From Mesorhizobium sp. (GTDB lineage: Bacteria > Pseudomonadota > Alphaproteobacteria > Rhizobiales > Rhizobiaceae): a stretch of DNA of 64,000 nucleotides. Positions 49,826-57,994 of the stretch are shown one piece after another (positions within the stretch are counted from its first letter, which is position 1; each line of letters starts with the position of its first letter). The notes under the pieces were generated by a model that was not told where the DNA came from, searched no databases, and saw nothing but the letters and a program-made list of their open reading frames with translations. The stretch is taken from contig SAKE01000023.1 of NCBI GenBank assembly GCA_004017275.1, positions 23,767-87,766 on the forward strand, read 5' to 3'. A program made the position numbers and the translations under genes.

Positions 49826-52243
49826 CTACTGGCTATCCTGGTCGCCTGATATGACGGCGAAGTCGACATTCTCCCAATCGCCGGTTGCGGGCCAGAAAAA
49901 AGTGAAGATCAGCGTGCTTCCCTTGGAGAGGCCGGCGATGGGCAGATCGGCTAGGTGGATGCCGAAGGCATTCTCCGCCGTCTGGCTGTCGTGGGCGGTC
50001 ATCCAATTGTCGGTGCTCCAGTGAATCGTCGCCGGGTCCAACAGCTCGATGCGAAGCGTCTTGCCGGCGGGCATGGTGCGGATCTTGTTGTTGAACCGCC
50101 AGGTCCTGAACGGCGACACGGTCTTGTCCTCGATGTAGCGCTTGACGCCTTGCGGCGGCATGTCGAAGACCGCGCCGTCGCGCAGCGAGCGCAACAGCTT
50201 GATATGCTCCGAATGTGCCCAGACAAGCGGCATGGCGCTGCCCGAGGGCCTGCCATGCAGCAATTCGCGCTCAGGCATGTCAGCACCGTCCCAGACTTGC
50301 TCCGGCAACAGGCCGCCCGGCCCGGCGGACCTTTCAAGCGTCGCCAGCAGGCTGGTCGCCTCGTCCTTGCGCCCTGCCGCCAGCTCATAGTGAGCCCGTT
50401 CGCCGGCCAGCAGCGGCCAGGGGCGGCCCTGGCCGGTGCCGTCGAACGGCGCCCCGTCTTCGTGCTCGCCATAGCCGTCGCTGGTGTAGCGATACCAGAG
50501 CGGTCCTTGCGGCAACGCGCAGCGCAACTGCGCGTCGATGACCTTGACCGTGTCGACGACGCGCGGATCGCCGGCCGCCCGCAGGCCGAAGCGCACCAGC
50601 GCCAGCGCGTCCGGGCTGACGATCTCCTTGGCGGGTCGATCCGTGTCGCCGGGTGGCCGGTTCTTGATGGGGACATGGCCGTCCGTCGGCGAGCCGGCCT
50701 CGGCGCTGTCGGGCGGCGCGATGCGGACGTAGTAGCCGTCGACGCCGGCCGATTTGCAGGCGGTCGTGCCGGTGACATAGGTCCAGCGCTCGACCTGGTC
50801 GTTCCAGCCGTCGGCGGTCTCGCGCAGATAGGTCGCGGCATCTTGCCTGCCGCAGGCGTCGAGCAGATCGGCCGTGCCCAGCAATGCGGTTATCTCGACG
50901 GCGAGCGTGAACGGGCTGTAGCCGGCATCCTCTTCCCAGCGGTCCTCGCCGGTAACCGGCCCGTTGCGCGCGACATAGCTGGCGGCGCGCTCGATCATCG
51001 GTAGCAAGGTGAGCAGCCTGGCGCGCGGCAGATGGCCGGCGCGGTGCAAAGCATCGGCCAGCAGCAGCGGAAAGGCGCATTCATCCATCTGGATGCCAGG
51101 CCAATAGGCCGACCCGTCGAGCCAGGCGTTCTGCGGCCAATGGCCGTCCGGCTGCTGGATGGAGCTGAGATAGTCGAGGATTTGCAGCGCCGAGGCAGCA
51201 TCGCCGGCGGCGAGAAAGCCGCCCGCCGTCTCGACCAGATCGCGCGGCCAAACCAGATGGTAGCCACCAAGGTCGTCGTCACCCTTGTTGAAGCCCCACG
51301 GAATGGACAGGCTGGCGACCGCGGCCCCCGGCGTCGTGATCGAGCGATGTGTCGCCAGTACCGCGGTGCTGGTGCGATAGCTGTTGACGCCTGATGCCGT
51401 GTGCCGGTCCAGCGGCAGCAGGCCCTTTTGCCATTTGCGCCAATTCTGGACATAGGCCTTCGCCGCTGCTTCAAAGCCTCGATTCAGGCTGGCAAAAGCA
51501 TTTTCAGCGGCCTCGTCCGGCGTCGCTCCAAACCCTAGCGCCAGCAAGGCCTTGGTCTCGGTGGCGGAAAAGCCGATCTCGCCGGTCAGCGCGACATTGC
51601 CGTTCTCGGCCCGCTGGCATGCCGGCTCGAGCTCGCCTGTGTTGTGCAGTTGCTGCCAGCCGTCGGAGACGCCGACATAGCCGGCCGAGCAGGTACGCCA
51701 GGGCCGCGACGAGGCCAGCGCCAGGCAGGTGCCGCGCCCCGAGGCGAACAGCACGGGCTTTGCCTTGTGCTCGCCGACCCAGGCGGTATTGCCCATGCCG
51801 GCATTGACCAGATGCGGCGCCAGAAGCGCATAGACGCGGTAGTCGCCGGGTACCCCCTTCAGCGCCGTGAAGGTGATCTCCTGCAGCAGCGCCGGCCGCG
51901 CCGGGTCAGCGAGAATGCGCTTTTCGATCCGGTAGGCGCCGTCGCTCGCCGTGTTGACCAGCCTGTAGGCGGGCACGCCGTCCTCGAACGGTTCGATGGT
52001 GTGCACCGCATCGCGTTTCTCTTCCGAGAAATAGCCATTGGGGCCGGTGACAATCAGGCCAAGGTCGCGCGTGCAGGCGTTGTCGAGGCGCGGATAGTAG
52101 ATTTCGTTGAGGATGCCGTGGCTGATCGTGAACCAGATCTGGCCTGCCGGCGAAAGCGACGTTCCGACGCCACTCTTGGCGCTTGACGTCCAGCGGGCCG
52201 GAATTCCCGGGGCGCCCGGAGCAACGTTTTGCGTCACTGACAT
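49826..52243 (-). CDS. GH15 glucoamylase/glucodextranase-like enzyme, cytoplasmic
   Basis: 805 residues. An N-terminal beta-sandwich (~1-270; TISHGILNEIYYPRLDNACT) is followed by the (alpha/alpha)6 GH15 barrel with HLVWPRDLVETAGGFLAAGD, GSAYWPGIQMDECAFPLLLA, the catalytic-Glu segment DRWEEDAGYSPFTLAVEITA, EQVWDG and AMPLVWAHSEHIKLLRSL. It releases glucose from alpha-glucan ends. No signal peptide, so it acts in the cytoplasm on glycogen or malto-oligosaccharides. The ATG at 52243 has AGGAGA upstream. First gene of GH15-gnd-zwf-glucokinase. Confidence 0.88.
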   Translation of the reverse strand: MSVTQNVAPGAPGIPARWTSSAKSGVGTSLSPAGQIWFTISHGILNEIYYPRLDNACTRDLGLIVTGPNGYFSEEKRDAVHTIEPFEDGVPAYRLVNTASDGAYRIEKRILADPARPALLQEITFTALKGVPGDYRVYALLAPHLVNAGMGNTAWVGEHKAKPVLFASGRGTCLALASSRPWRTCSAGYVGVSDGWQQLHNTGELEPACQRAENGNVALTGEIGFSATETKALLALGFGATPDEAAENAFASLNRGFEAAAKAYVQNWRKWQKGLLPLDRHTASGVNSYRTSTAVLATHRSITTPGAAVASLSIPWGFNKGDDDLGGYHLVWPRDLVETAGGFLAAGDAASALQILDYLSSIQQPDGHWPQNAWLDGSAYWPGIQMDECAFPLLLADALHRAGHLPRARLLTLLPMIERAASYVARNGPVTGEDRWEEDAGYSPFTLAVEITALLGTADLLDACGRQDAATYLRETADGWNDQVERWTYVTGTTACKSAGVDGYYVRIAPPDSAEAGSPTDGHVPIKNRPPGDTDRPAKEIVSPDALALVRFGLRAAGDPRVVDTVKVIDAQLRCALPQGPLWYRYTSDGYGEHEDGAPFDGTGQGRPWPLLAGERAHYELAAGRKDEATSLLATLERSAGPGGLLPEQVWDGADMPERELLHGRPSGSAMPLVWAHSEHIKLLRSLRDGAVFDMPPQGVKRYIEDKTVSPFRTWRFNNKIRTMPAGKTLRIELLDPATIHWSTDNWMTAHDSQTAENAFGIHLADLPIAGLSKGSTLIFTFFWPATGDWENVDFAVISGDQDSQ

Positions 52244-52400
52244 TCTGTTTCGGTCTCCTGGCCCCCTCCCTAGACCAGGACGCGAACCCTTTACAATCAT
52301 TGCACCGCAAGTTGATCGGGCGGGCCAACGGCAGGCCTACGAACTCGTGTTAACGGGTTCCTTCGGAGCCTTCGCCGGCGCGTTGGCTGACGGAGTATCA

Positions 52401-52487
52401 AAACGAAAAACCCGCCTGTGCGGCGGGTCGCTGGCGCAAATCAGCACCATAGGCAAATATGTACCATAGCTGACGGCAACGAGTCAA
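52401..52487 (-). ncRNA. Candidate short transcript or leader with terminator upstream of the GH15 operon
   Basis: In the 342-bp gap between divergent genes, the minus strand has TTGACT (52487-52482), an 18-bp spacer and an extended -10 TGG-TACATA (52463-52458). About 30 nt after the likely start is an intrinsic terminator: stem ACCCGCC/GGCGGGT (52428-52410) then TTTTTCGTTTT. A ~50-nt RNA would result: either a small RNA or an attenuated leader of the GH15 operon, whose start codon is ~160 bp further on. Elements were seen by eye only. Confidence 0.45.
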
Positions 52488-52585
52488 GAAAAAATTCCTA
52501 TCGCGAAGGTTGCCCGGCAAAAAAGCCGCCGACGCCGCCGAACTGGCTGTCGTCAGGCCTTTTGTTAAGCTGGGTTCGGAGCCCT

Positions 52586-53944
52586 ATGGCCACCGGCGCC
52601 GTCGTTGACAGCGGCGCCGGCATGCGTCCACTATTTCCCGGCACGGGAGGATCGTGGAAGCCAATGCCGGAAGTGTCCCTGGTCCTGATCGACCGGTTGC
52701 TGGCGATTTCGCGGGCGCTTGCGGGCCATATCGATCCCGGCACGGCGTTCCGCGCGACAGCCATCGAGATCGGCTCGCTCATTCCGCACGACCACATGGA
52801 TCTGGCCGTGCTGTCGCATGATGGCCGCCGGCATGCCTGTTATGAGGCCGGCTTCCACACCAGCTGGAGCGAGCTTGCCCAGCACCCGCTGCCGACCGAA
52901 GTCAGTCCGATCCGCTCGGTGCTGTGGGGCGAGGTGCCCTATCTGCTCGCCGACGACGCGCTGCGCGACGAGCGCTTCCATTTCGCCACCGCCATCGACG
53001 GGCCGATCTTCGCTGCCAGGCTGCGCAGCCGCATCGTCGTGCCGCTCAGGGCGCGCGGCGGCATCATAGGCGCGCTCAACATCAGCCGCCACGAGGTCGA
53101 CTGCTACACGCTTGCCGACGTCGCGGTCGCCCAGCAATGCGCCGATCTGATCGCGCCCTATATTTTCGCATTGATCCAGACCGAGGAGGCGCGGCGCGCC
53201 ATGCTGGCCGAAAGCGAGGCACGCAACCGGGTCGAATTGCTGCGCGTCGGCGCCTCGCAGCTGACCGAAGGCATGGAGCGCGAACGCCGGCGCATGGCTA
53301 TGGATTTGCACGACCAGACGCTTGCCGATCTCGCCCGCATCGCGCGCCAGCTTTCGGCCCTTCGCGGCCTGGGCGTGGCGCGAGCAGCGCAGCTTGCCGA
53401 CCTTGAGCAGGAGGTCGCCGGCTGCCTGACGGAACTGCGCCACATCGTCGACGACATGCGGCCGAGCGTGCTCGAATTGTTCGGCCTGCGCGATGCGGTC
53501 GAGGCGCATCTCAACCGCAGCGTCGCCAGGGCCAAGCCGCCGATCGCCGTGCACATCGCCGACACCAGCGACGGCGGCGCCGACAGCTTGGCCGAGCCGG
53601 TGCGGACTGCGCTCTACAGGATCGTGCAGGAAGCGATCAACAATGCGGTTCGCCATGCCGCGCCGCGCCGCATCGACGTGCTGCTGGCATCGACCGCGAG
53701 CGTGCTGCGGGTGGTCGTGACGGATGATGGCCAGGGATGCGGCACTGTCGATCCGGCAGCGCATGGTGGTATTGGCCACATGCACACACGTGCGGCCCTC
53801 ATCGGGGCGCGGTTGCGCATCGGCCAGGCCGGCCGCAAGAGCGGCGGCACTCGCGTCCTCGTCGAGATCGACCGCCAGCCGTCGCGGGAATTGGCAGCGG
53901 CTGCAACAATGCCCGGCGAGTTCGCCGTGTCGGAGGCCATGTGA
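52586..53944 (+). CDS. GAF-domain sensor histidine kinase (NarL-type, HisKA_3)
   Basis: 452 residues from the ATG at 52586. A GAF-like sensor (~35-205, FRATAIEIGSLIPHDHMDLA ... RIVVPLRARGGIIGALNISR), a coiled coil, then a HisKA_3 dimerisation domain with phospho-acceptor His242 (MDLHDQTLADLARIARQ) and a HATPase domain (QEAINNAVRHAAPRRIDVLL, VVTDDGQGCG, GGIGHMHTRAALIGARL). No membrane segments, so it senses a cytoplasmic signal. It is divergent from the GH15 operon and overlaps its response-regulator gene by one base. Confidence 0.9.
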   Translation: MATGAVVDSGAGMRPLFPGTGGSWKPMPEVSLVLIDRLLAISRALAGHIDPGTAFRATAIEIGSLIPHDHMDLAVLSHDGRRHACYEAGFHTSWSELAQHPLPTEVSPIRSVLWGEVPYLLADDALRDERFHFATAIDGPIFAARLRSRIVVPLRARGGIIGALNISRHEVDCYTLADVAVAQQCADLIAPYIFALIQTEEARRAMLAESEARNRVELLRVGASQLTEGMERERRRMAMDLHDQTLADLARIARQLSALRGLGVARAAQLADLEQEVAGCLTELRHIVDDMRPSVLELFGLRDAVEAHLNRSVARAKPPIAVHIADTSDGGADSLAEPVRTALYRIVQEAINNAVRHAAPRRIDVLLASTASVLRVVVTDDGQGCGTVDPAAHGGIGHMHTRAALIGARLRIGQAGRKSGGTRVLVEIDRQPSRELAAAATMPGEFAVSEAM

Positions 53945-54666
53945 TGCTTGTGATGATCGCGGAGAATGACGGGCTGCACCGCACCTTCGCGCGGCGGACG
54001 GTGGAGCAATTGTGGCCCGGCGACGTCGAGGTGATCGAAGCGAGCGACGGCGAGGACGCCATCAACCTGGCGGCCGAACGCGAGCCGCCGCATGTCGTGC
54101 TCGACCTGCAGATGCCGAAGGCGACCGGGATCGAGGTCGCCAGGGCGATCTGGAACCGCCGCGCCGGCACGCACATCCTGTTCTGGTCGAATTTCGCCGA
54201 CGAGGCCTATGTGCGCGGCGTGGCGCGCATCGTGCCGCCCGGCTCGGTCTATGGCTATGTGTTGAAGTCAGCGACGGAGGAAGGCATGCGGTCCGCTTTG
54301 CGCGGCGTTTTCCGCGAAGGCCACTGCATCATCGACCGAGAGATCCGCGGTATCCAGCACCGCGTGCAGGACAGGTTCGAGGGCATCACCGACGGCGAAT
54401 ATGAAAGCCTGATCGACATCGCGCTCGGCCTGACCGACCGGGCGATCGCGGCACGCCGTGGCCTGTCGATCCGTGGCGCGCAGAGCCGCATCAAGCATGT
54501 CTACGACAAGCTCGGCATCGTGCCGGCGGAGGACGGCGCCGGCGATGCTTCCGTGTTCAACTCGCGGACGCGGGCGATCTATCTCGCCATGGCGCGCGGC
54601 CTGATCAACATCGACGCGCTGCGCCGCGAACAGGACCGGCTCGATGCCTGGCTGGCGGAGCAGTGA
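53944..54666 (+). CDS. NarL/FixJ-type response regulator
   Basis: 240 residues. Receiver domain with IAENDGLHRTF and phospho-acceptor Asp54 (HVVLDLQMPKATG), then an unusual linker and a C-terminal LuxR-type HTH (ITDGEYESLIDIALGLTDRA, IAARRGLSIRGAQSRIKHVY). The switch Lys is in YVLKSATEEG. GGAGG precedes the ATG; its start overlaps the kinase stop by one base, so the pair is co-expressed. The long C-terminal tail after the HTH is atypical. The divergent GH15 operon is a possible target. Confidence 0.9.
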   Translation: MLVMIAENDGLHRTFARRTVEQLWPGDVEVIEASDGEDAINLAAEREPPHVVLDLQMPKATGIEVARAIWNRRAGTHILFWSNFADEAYVRGVARIVPPGSVYGYVLKSATEEGMRSALRGVFREGHCIIDREIRGIQHRVQDRFEGITDGEYESLIDIALGLTDRAIAARRGLSIRGAQSRIKHVYDKLGIVPAEDGAGDASVFNSRTRAIYLAMARGLINIDALRREQDRLDAWLAEQ

Positions 54667-54749
54667 AACCAGTGGCGCGGCCACAACCCGGAACATAGGA
54701 AGAGCCGGCGCATTGCTAGTGAACGCCATTCACTGCCTGCGGACTCAAA

Positions 54750-55751
54750 GTGCAACCCTCATTCACAAACTCATGGGACTTGGTGCAAGAGAGCGTAACC
54801 GGCTTCATCAACGACAATGCCCTTAGTCATGGTGCGGCGATGGCATTTTATGCTGCCACCTCGCTAGCGCCGATTTTGCTGATTGTGGTCGCCATCGCAG
54901 GTCTCGTCTTTGGTCATGAAGCGGCGCAATTGGCCTTGTCTGCCCAGATTTCCGGGCTGATGGGGCCGGAAAGCGCCGATCTCCTCCAGACGGCGCTCGA
55001 AAGTGCATCAAGCAGGCTGTACGGGACCTGGGCCGCGATCATAGGGCTAATCACCTTGTTGGTGGCCGCGTCCGGCGTCTTCGGCGAAATGCAGCAGTCG
55101 TTGAACACAATTTGGAAGGTTGAACCGCAGGGCAACTCCTTGTCGCGTCTGGTTCACGCACGGGCCGCCAGTCTGGGGTTGGTGGCCGCGCTAGGATTCC
55201 TGTTGCTGGTCTCTCTCATCGCAAGCGCTGCGATTTCGGCACTGAGCGATTTCATCAACGCCCATCTGCCGTTTGGAACGATCATACTCAGCGGGATCAA
55301 TGGCGTCGTTTCGTTTGCACTCATATCCGTGATGTTCGCCGCCATCTACAAAGTCTTGCCCGATCGAACCCTGGAGTGGCGCGATGTAGCGATTGGCGCT
55401 GTTGTGACCGCTGCCCTGTTCACGTTGGGAAAGTCGCTCATCGGCTGGTATATCGGCACCAGCGCGATCGCGTCCTCATACGGTGCCGCCGGTGGACTGC
55501 TCGTCATACTGCTCTGGGTCTACTATTCGTCGGAGATTTTCCTTCTCGGTGCCGAGTTCACGCGCGCCTATTCCATTCGGCACGGCAGCAGGTCCGATCT
55601 GAAAACCTTGATTCACAGTCCCTTACCCGCGCGGCACGACTCATTTCGCGCAGGACAAAAATCCAACTCTGCTGGCGTGGTCCTGCTCGTGGCGGTGGCG
55701 TGCGCGAGCGCAACCTTGACCGCGCTTTTGCTGAGTGTTCGCCGGCCCTAG
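54750..55751 (+). CDS. YihY/BrkB-family membrane protein
   Basis: 333 residues with about six transmembrane helices. Family motifs: DNALSHGAAMAFYAATSLAP, LVAASGVFGEMQQSLNTIWK, GWYIGTSAIASSYGAAGGLL and LWVYYSSEIFLLGAEFTRAY. YihY proteins were once called ribonuclease BN in error; their transport or envelope role is unclear. GTG start at 54750. By eye the gene is less GC-rich than its neighbours, perhaps acquired (not computed). Confidence 0.88.
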   Translation: MQPSFTNSWDLVQESVTGFINDNALSHGAAMAFYAATSLAPILLIVVAIAGLVFGHEAAQLALSAQISGLMGPESADLLQTALESASSRLYGTWAAIIGLITLLVAASGVFGEMQQSLNTIWKVEPQGNSLSRLVHARAASLGLVAALGFLLLVSLIASAAISALSDFINAHLPFGTIILSGINGVVSFALISVMFAAIYKVLPDRTLEWRDVAIGAVVTAALFTLGKSLIGWYIGTSAIASSYGAAGGLLVILLWVYYSSEIFLLGAEFTRAYSIRHGSRSDLKTLIHSPLPARHDSFRAGQKSNSAGVVLLVAVACASATLTALLLSVRRP

Positions 55752-55794
55752 TCCGGCCTCGCCGTAACCGCCGTCACTCTGCCCCGATTAGCCC

Positions 55795-55824
55795 TGCGCG
55801 ACTGTGCAAATGCACAGTCGCGCA
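55795..55824. promoter_or_regulatory. Perfect 30-bp palindrome upstream of the SMP-30/sugar-ABC genes
   Basis: TGCGCGACTGTGCA, two bases, then its exact reverse complement TGCACAGTCGCGCA. There is no T-run after it, so it is not a standard terminator. It lies ~126 bp before the lactonase start and 44 bp after the YihY stop, so an operator for a dimeric sugar-responsive repressor is the likeliest role. It could also form an RNA hairpin. Confidence 0.6.
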
Positions 55825-55949
55825 TGCGCTTTGACCCGTATCGCCACGCCGGCGCCGCAACTAGGCTCGATCCCAATAAGAAAATATATCGAGGAAGCGC
55901 TCATGCCATTCGTCGCCATGCGGGCACGCACGGCCGCCGGGAGCCTGTG

Positions 55950-56840
55950 ATGTCGGTTTCGGCGCGCACGCGCCATTCCGGCTTGGACGATGTCGTCGGC
56001 GATGCGACGATCGAAACGCTGGCGAGCGGCTTCGGCTTCCTCGAAGGACCCGTCTGGCATCCCTACGAGAAATGGTTGGTCTTCTCCGACATTCCGGAAA
56101 GCCGGATGTACCGACGCAGCGCCGCTGGCGAGATCGAGCTGTTCCGCGCGCTGAGCCACAAGGCCAATGGCAACACGCTGGACCGTCGGGGGCGGCTGGT
56201 CACCTGCGAGCACGCGACAAGCCGGGTGACCCGCGCCGAGCCCAATGGCGGCGTGACGGTGCTCGCCACGCACCATCAGGGCAAGCAGCTCAACAGCCCG
56301 AACGACATCGTTATTGCCACCGGCGGATCGATCTATTTCACCGATCCGGGCTATGGCCGGGTGGAGTTCTATGGCGTGCCGCGGCCACAGGAACTGCCGT
56401 TCCAGGGCGTCTACCGCATCGACGGCGACGGCACCCGGCTGACATTGCTGGCCGACGATTTCGTCCAGCCAAACGGGCTCTGCTTCTCGCTCGACGAATC
56501 GCGGCTGTTCATCAACGACACCGAACGCGGGCACATCAGGGTGTTCGGCGTCGAAGCGAATGGCGATCTGAATGGCGGTGCCGTCTGGGCGGTGACCGAG
56601 GGCGAGGGACCGGGAGCGCCCGACGGCATGAAGATCGACAGCCGCGGCAATCTCTACTGTACCGGCCCCGGCGGCATCCATGTCTTCGATGCGTCAGGTG
56701 CCATTCTTGGCGTGATCCGGACGCCTGAAGATTGCGCGAATTTCACCTTCGGCGACGACGATCTGCAAAGCCTCTACATTACGGCGTCGACATCGCTGTA
56801 CCGGCTGCGGGTTCGCGTGCCGGGATTGAGACTGTTTTGA
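55950..56840 (+). CDS. SMP-30/gluconolactonase-family lactonase
   Basis: 296 residues forming a six-bladed beta-propeller: FLEGPVWHPYEKWLVFSDIP (metal Glu), LNSPNDIVIATGGSIYFTDP (Asn/Asp), DFVQPNGLCFSLDESRLFIN and GAPDGMKIDSRGNLYCTGPG (metal Asp). It hydrolyses sugar lactones in a non-phosphorylative aldose pathway. The ATG at 55950 has GGGAG upstream. It lies just before a sugar ABC transporter, so the lactone probably derives from the imported sugar. Confidence 0.9.
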   Translation: MSVSARTRHSGLDDVVGDATIETLASGFGFLEGPVWHPYEKWLVFSDIPESRMYRRSAAGEIELFRALSHKANGNTLDRRGRLVTCEHATSRVTRAEPNGGVTVLATHHQGKQLNSPNDIVIATGGSIYFTDPGYGRVEFYGVPRPQELPFQGVYRIDGDGTRLTLLADDFVQPNGLCFSLDESRLFINDTERGHIRVFGVEANGDLNGGAVWAVTEGEGPGAPDGMKIDSRGNLYCTGPGGIHVFDASGAILGVIRTPEDCANFTFGDDDLQSLYITASTSLYRLRVRVPGLRLF

Positions 56841-56932
56841 GCTCGCGACGTTCCGTGCTCAAATCAGGTTGGGAGTGAGGCCGGGTCAAGCCGGCGAGAA
56901 CTGCAGCAGTCAACATCTGGGAGGATTACGAC

Positions 56933-57946
56933 ATGAAGAAACTGTTCGTCTTGGGCGCCTTGGCGGCGATGCTCGCCTCGGGCACGGCGCTGGCCGACAC
57001 CAGTGGCAAGAAAATCGCCTTCTCCAACAACTATGCCGGCAATTCCTGGCGGCAGGCGATGCTCGACAGCTATGGCATCGTCACCAAGAAGGCGGTCGCC
57101 GACAAGGTCGTCGGCGCGGCCGACATCTTCACCACCGCCGACAAGGAGGTGCCGACGCAGGCGGCGCAGGTGCAGAACCTGATCCTGCAGGGTTATGACG
57201 CGATCGTCATCAACGCCGCCTCGCCGGATGCGCTCAACGGCGCCGTCAAGCAGGCCTGCGACGCCGGCATTGTCGTCGTCTCCTTCGACGGCACCGTCAC
57301 GGAGCCTTGCGCCTACCGCGTCGTCGTCGACTTCAAGGACATGGGCAAGCAGGAAGTCGAGCAGATGGCCAAGTTCCAGCCCAAGGGCGGCAATCTCCTG
57401 GAAATCCGCGGCCTTGCCGGCACCTCGATCGACGATGCCATCCATGCCGGCATCCTGGAAGGCGTCGCCGCTCACCCCGAGTTCAAGATCGTCGGTTCGG
57501 TGACCGGCGACTGGGACCAGACGACGGCACAGAAGGCGGTGGCGACTATCCTGCCGTCGCTGCCCGACGTCGTCGGCGTCGTCGACCAGGGCGGTGACGG
57601 TTACGGTGCGGCACAGGCCTTCGCCGCCGCCGGCAAGCCGCGCCCGACCATCATCATGGGCAACCGCCAGGACGAGCTGCAGTGGTGGAAAGAACAGAAG
57701 GAAAAGGACGGCTACCAGACCTGGTCGGCCTCGATCGCGCCCGGCGTGTCGTCGCTCGCATTCTGGGTGGCGCAGCAGGTGCTCGACGGCCGCACCGACA
57801 TTCCGCACGATCTGCTGGTGCCGTATCTGGCCTTCACCCAGGACGATTTCGAGGCCGAGCTGCCGAAGATTCCCAAGGGCGGCGTCGCCAGCCACGAATA
57901 CACGCAGGACGACGCGATCGCGGCTATCAAAGCCAACATCAAGTGA
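56933..57946 (+). CDS. Sugar ABC transporter, periplasmic substrate-binding protein
   Basis: 337 residues with a Sec signal (cleavage near ALA-DTSGK) and a type-I periplasmic-binding fold of the RbsB/LacI-like group: IAFSNNYAGNSWRQAMLDSY, LILQGYDAIVINAASPDALN, VSFDGTVTEP and GVVDQGGDGYGAAQAF. The ligand is likely a monosaccharide, unknown which. GGAGG precedes the ATG. First gene of the CUT2-type transporter. Confidence 0.92.
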   Translation: MKKLFVLGALAAMLASGTALADTSGKKIAFSNNYAGNSWRQAMLDSYGIVTKKAVADKVVGAADIFTTADKEVPTQAAQVQNLILQGYDAIVINAASPDALNGAVKQACDAGIVVVSFDGTVTEPCAYRVVVDFKDMGKQEVEQMAKFQPKGGNLLEIRGLAGTSIDDAIHAGILEGVAAHPEFKIVGSVTGDWDQTTAQKAVATILPSLPDVVGVVDQGGDGYGAAQAFAAAGKPRPTIIMGNRQDELQWWKEQKEKDGYQTWSASIAPGVSSLAFWVAQQVLDGRTDIPHDLLVPYLAFTQDDFEAELPKIPKGGVASHEYTQDDAIAAIKANIK

Positions 57947-57994
57947 GTGTCGGCCAGCGTTGCCGTCCGTATAGCCAAGCGAGTATCGTTAAGC

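Noticed and set aside
47365..49869. 834-codon frame suggesting a Gnd-Zwf fusion
   Set aside because: The upstream half is gnd read in the wrong frame. A proper ATG with GGGGAG at 48741 starts zwf.
54750..55751. Ribonuclease BN
   Set aside because: YihY proteins were once labelled so; the family is an integral membrane protein without nuclease motifs.
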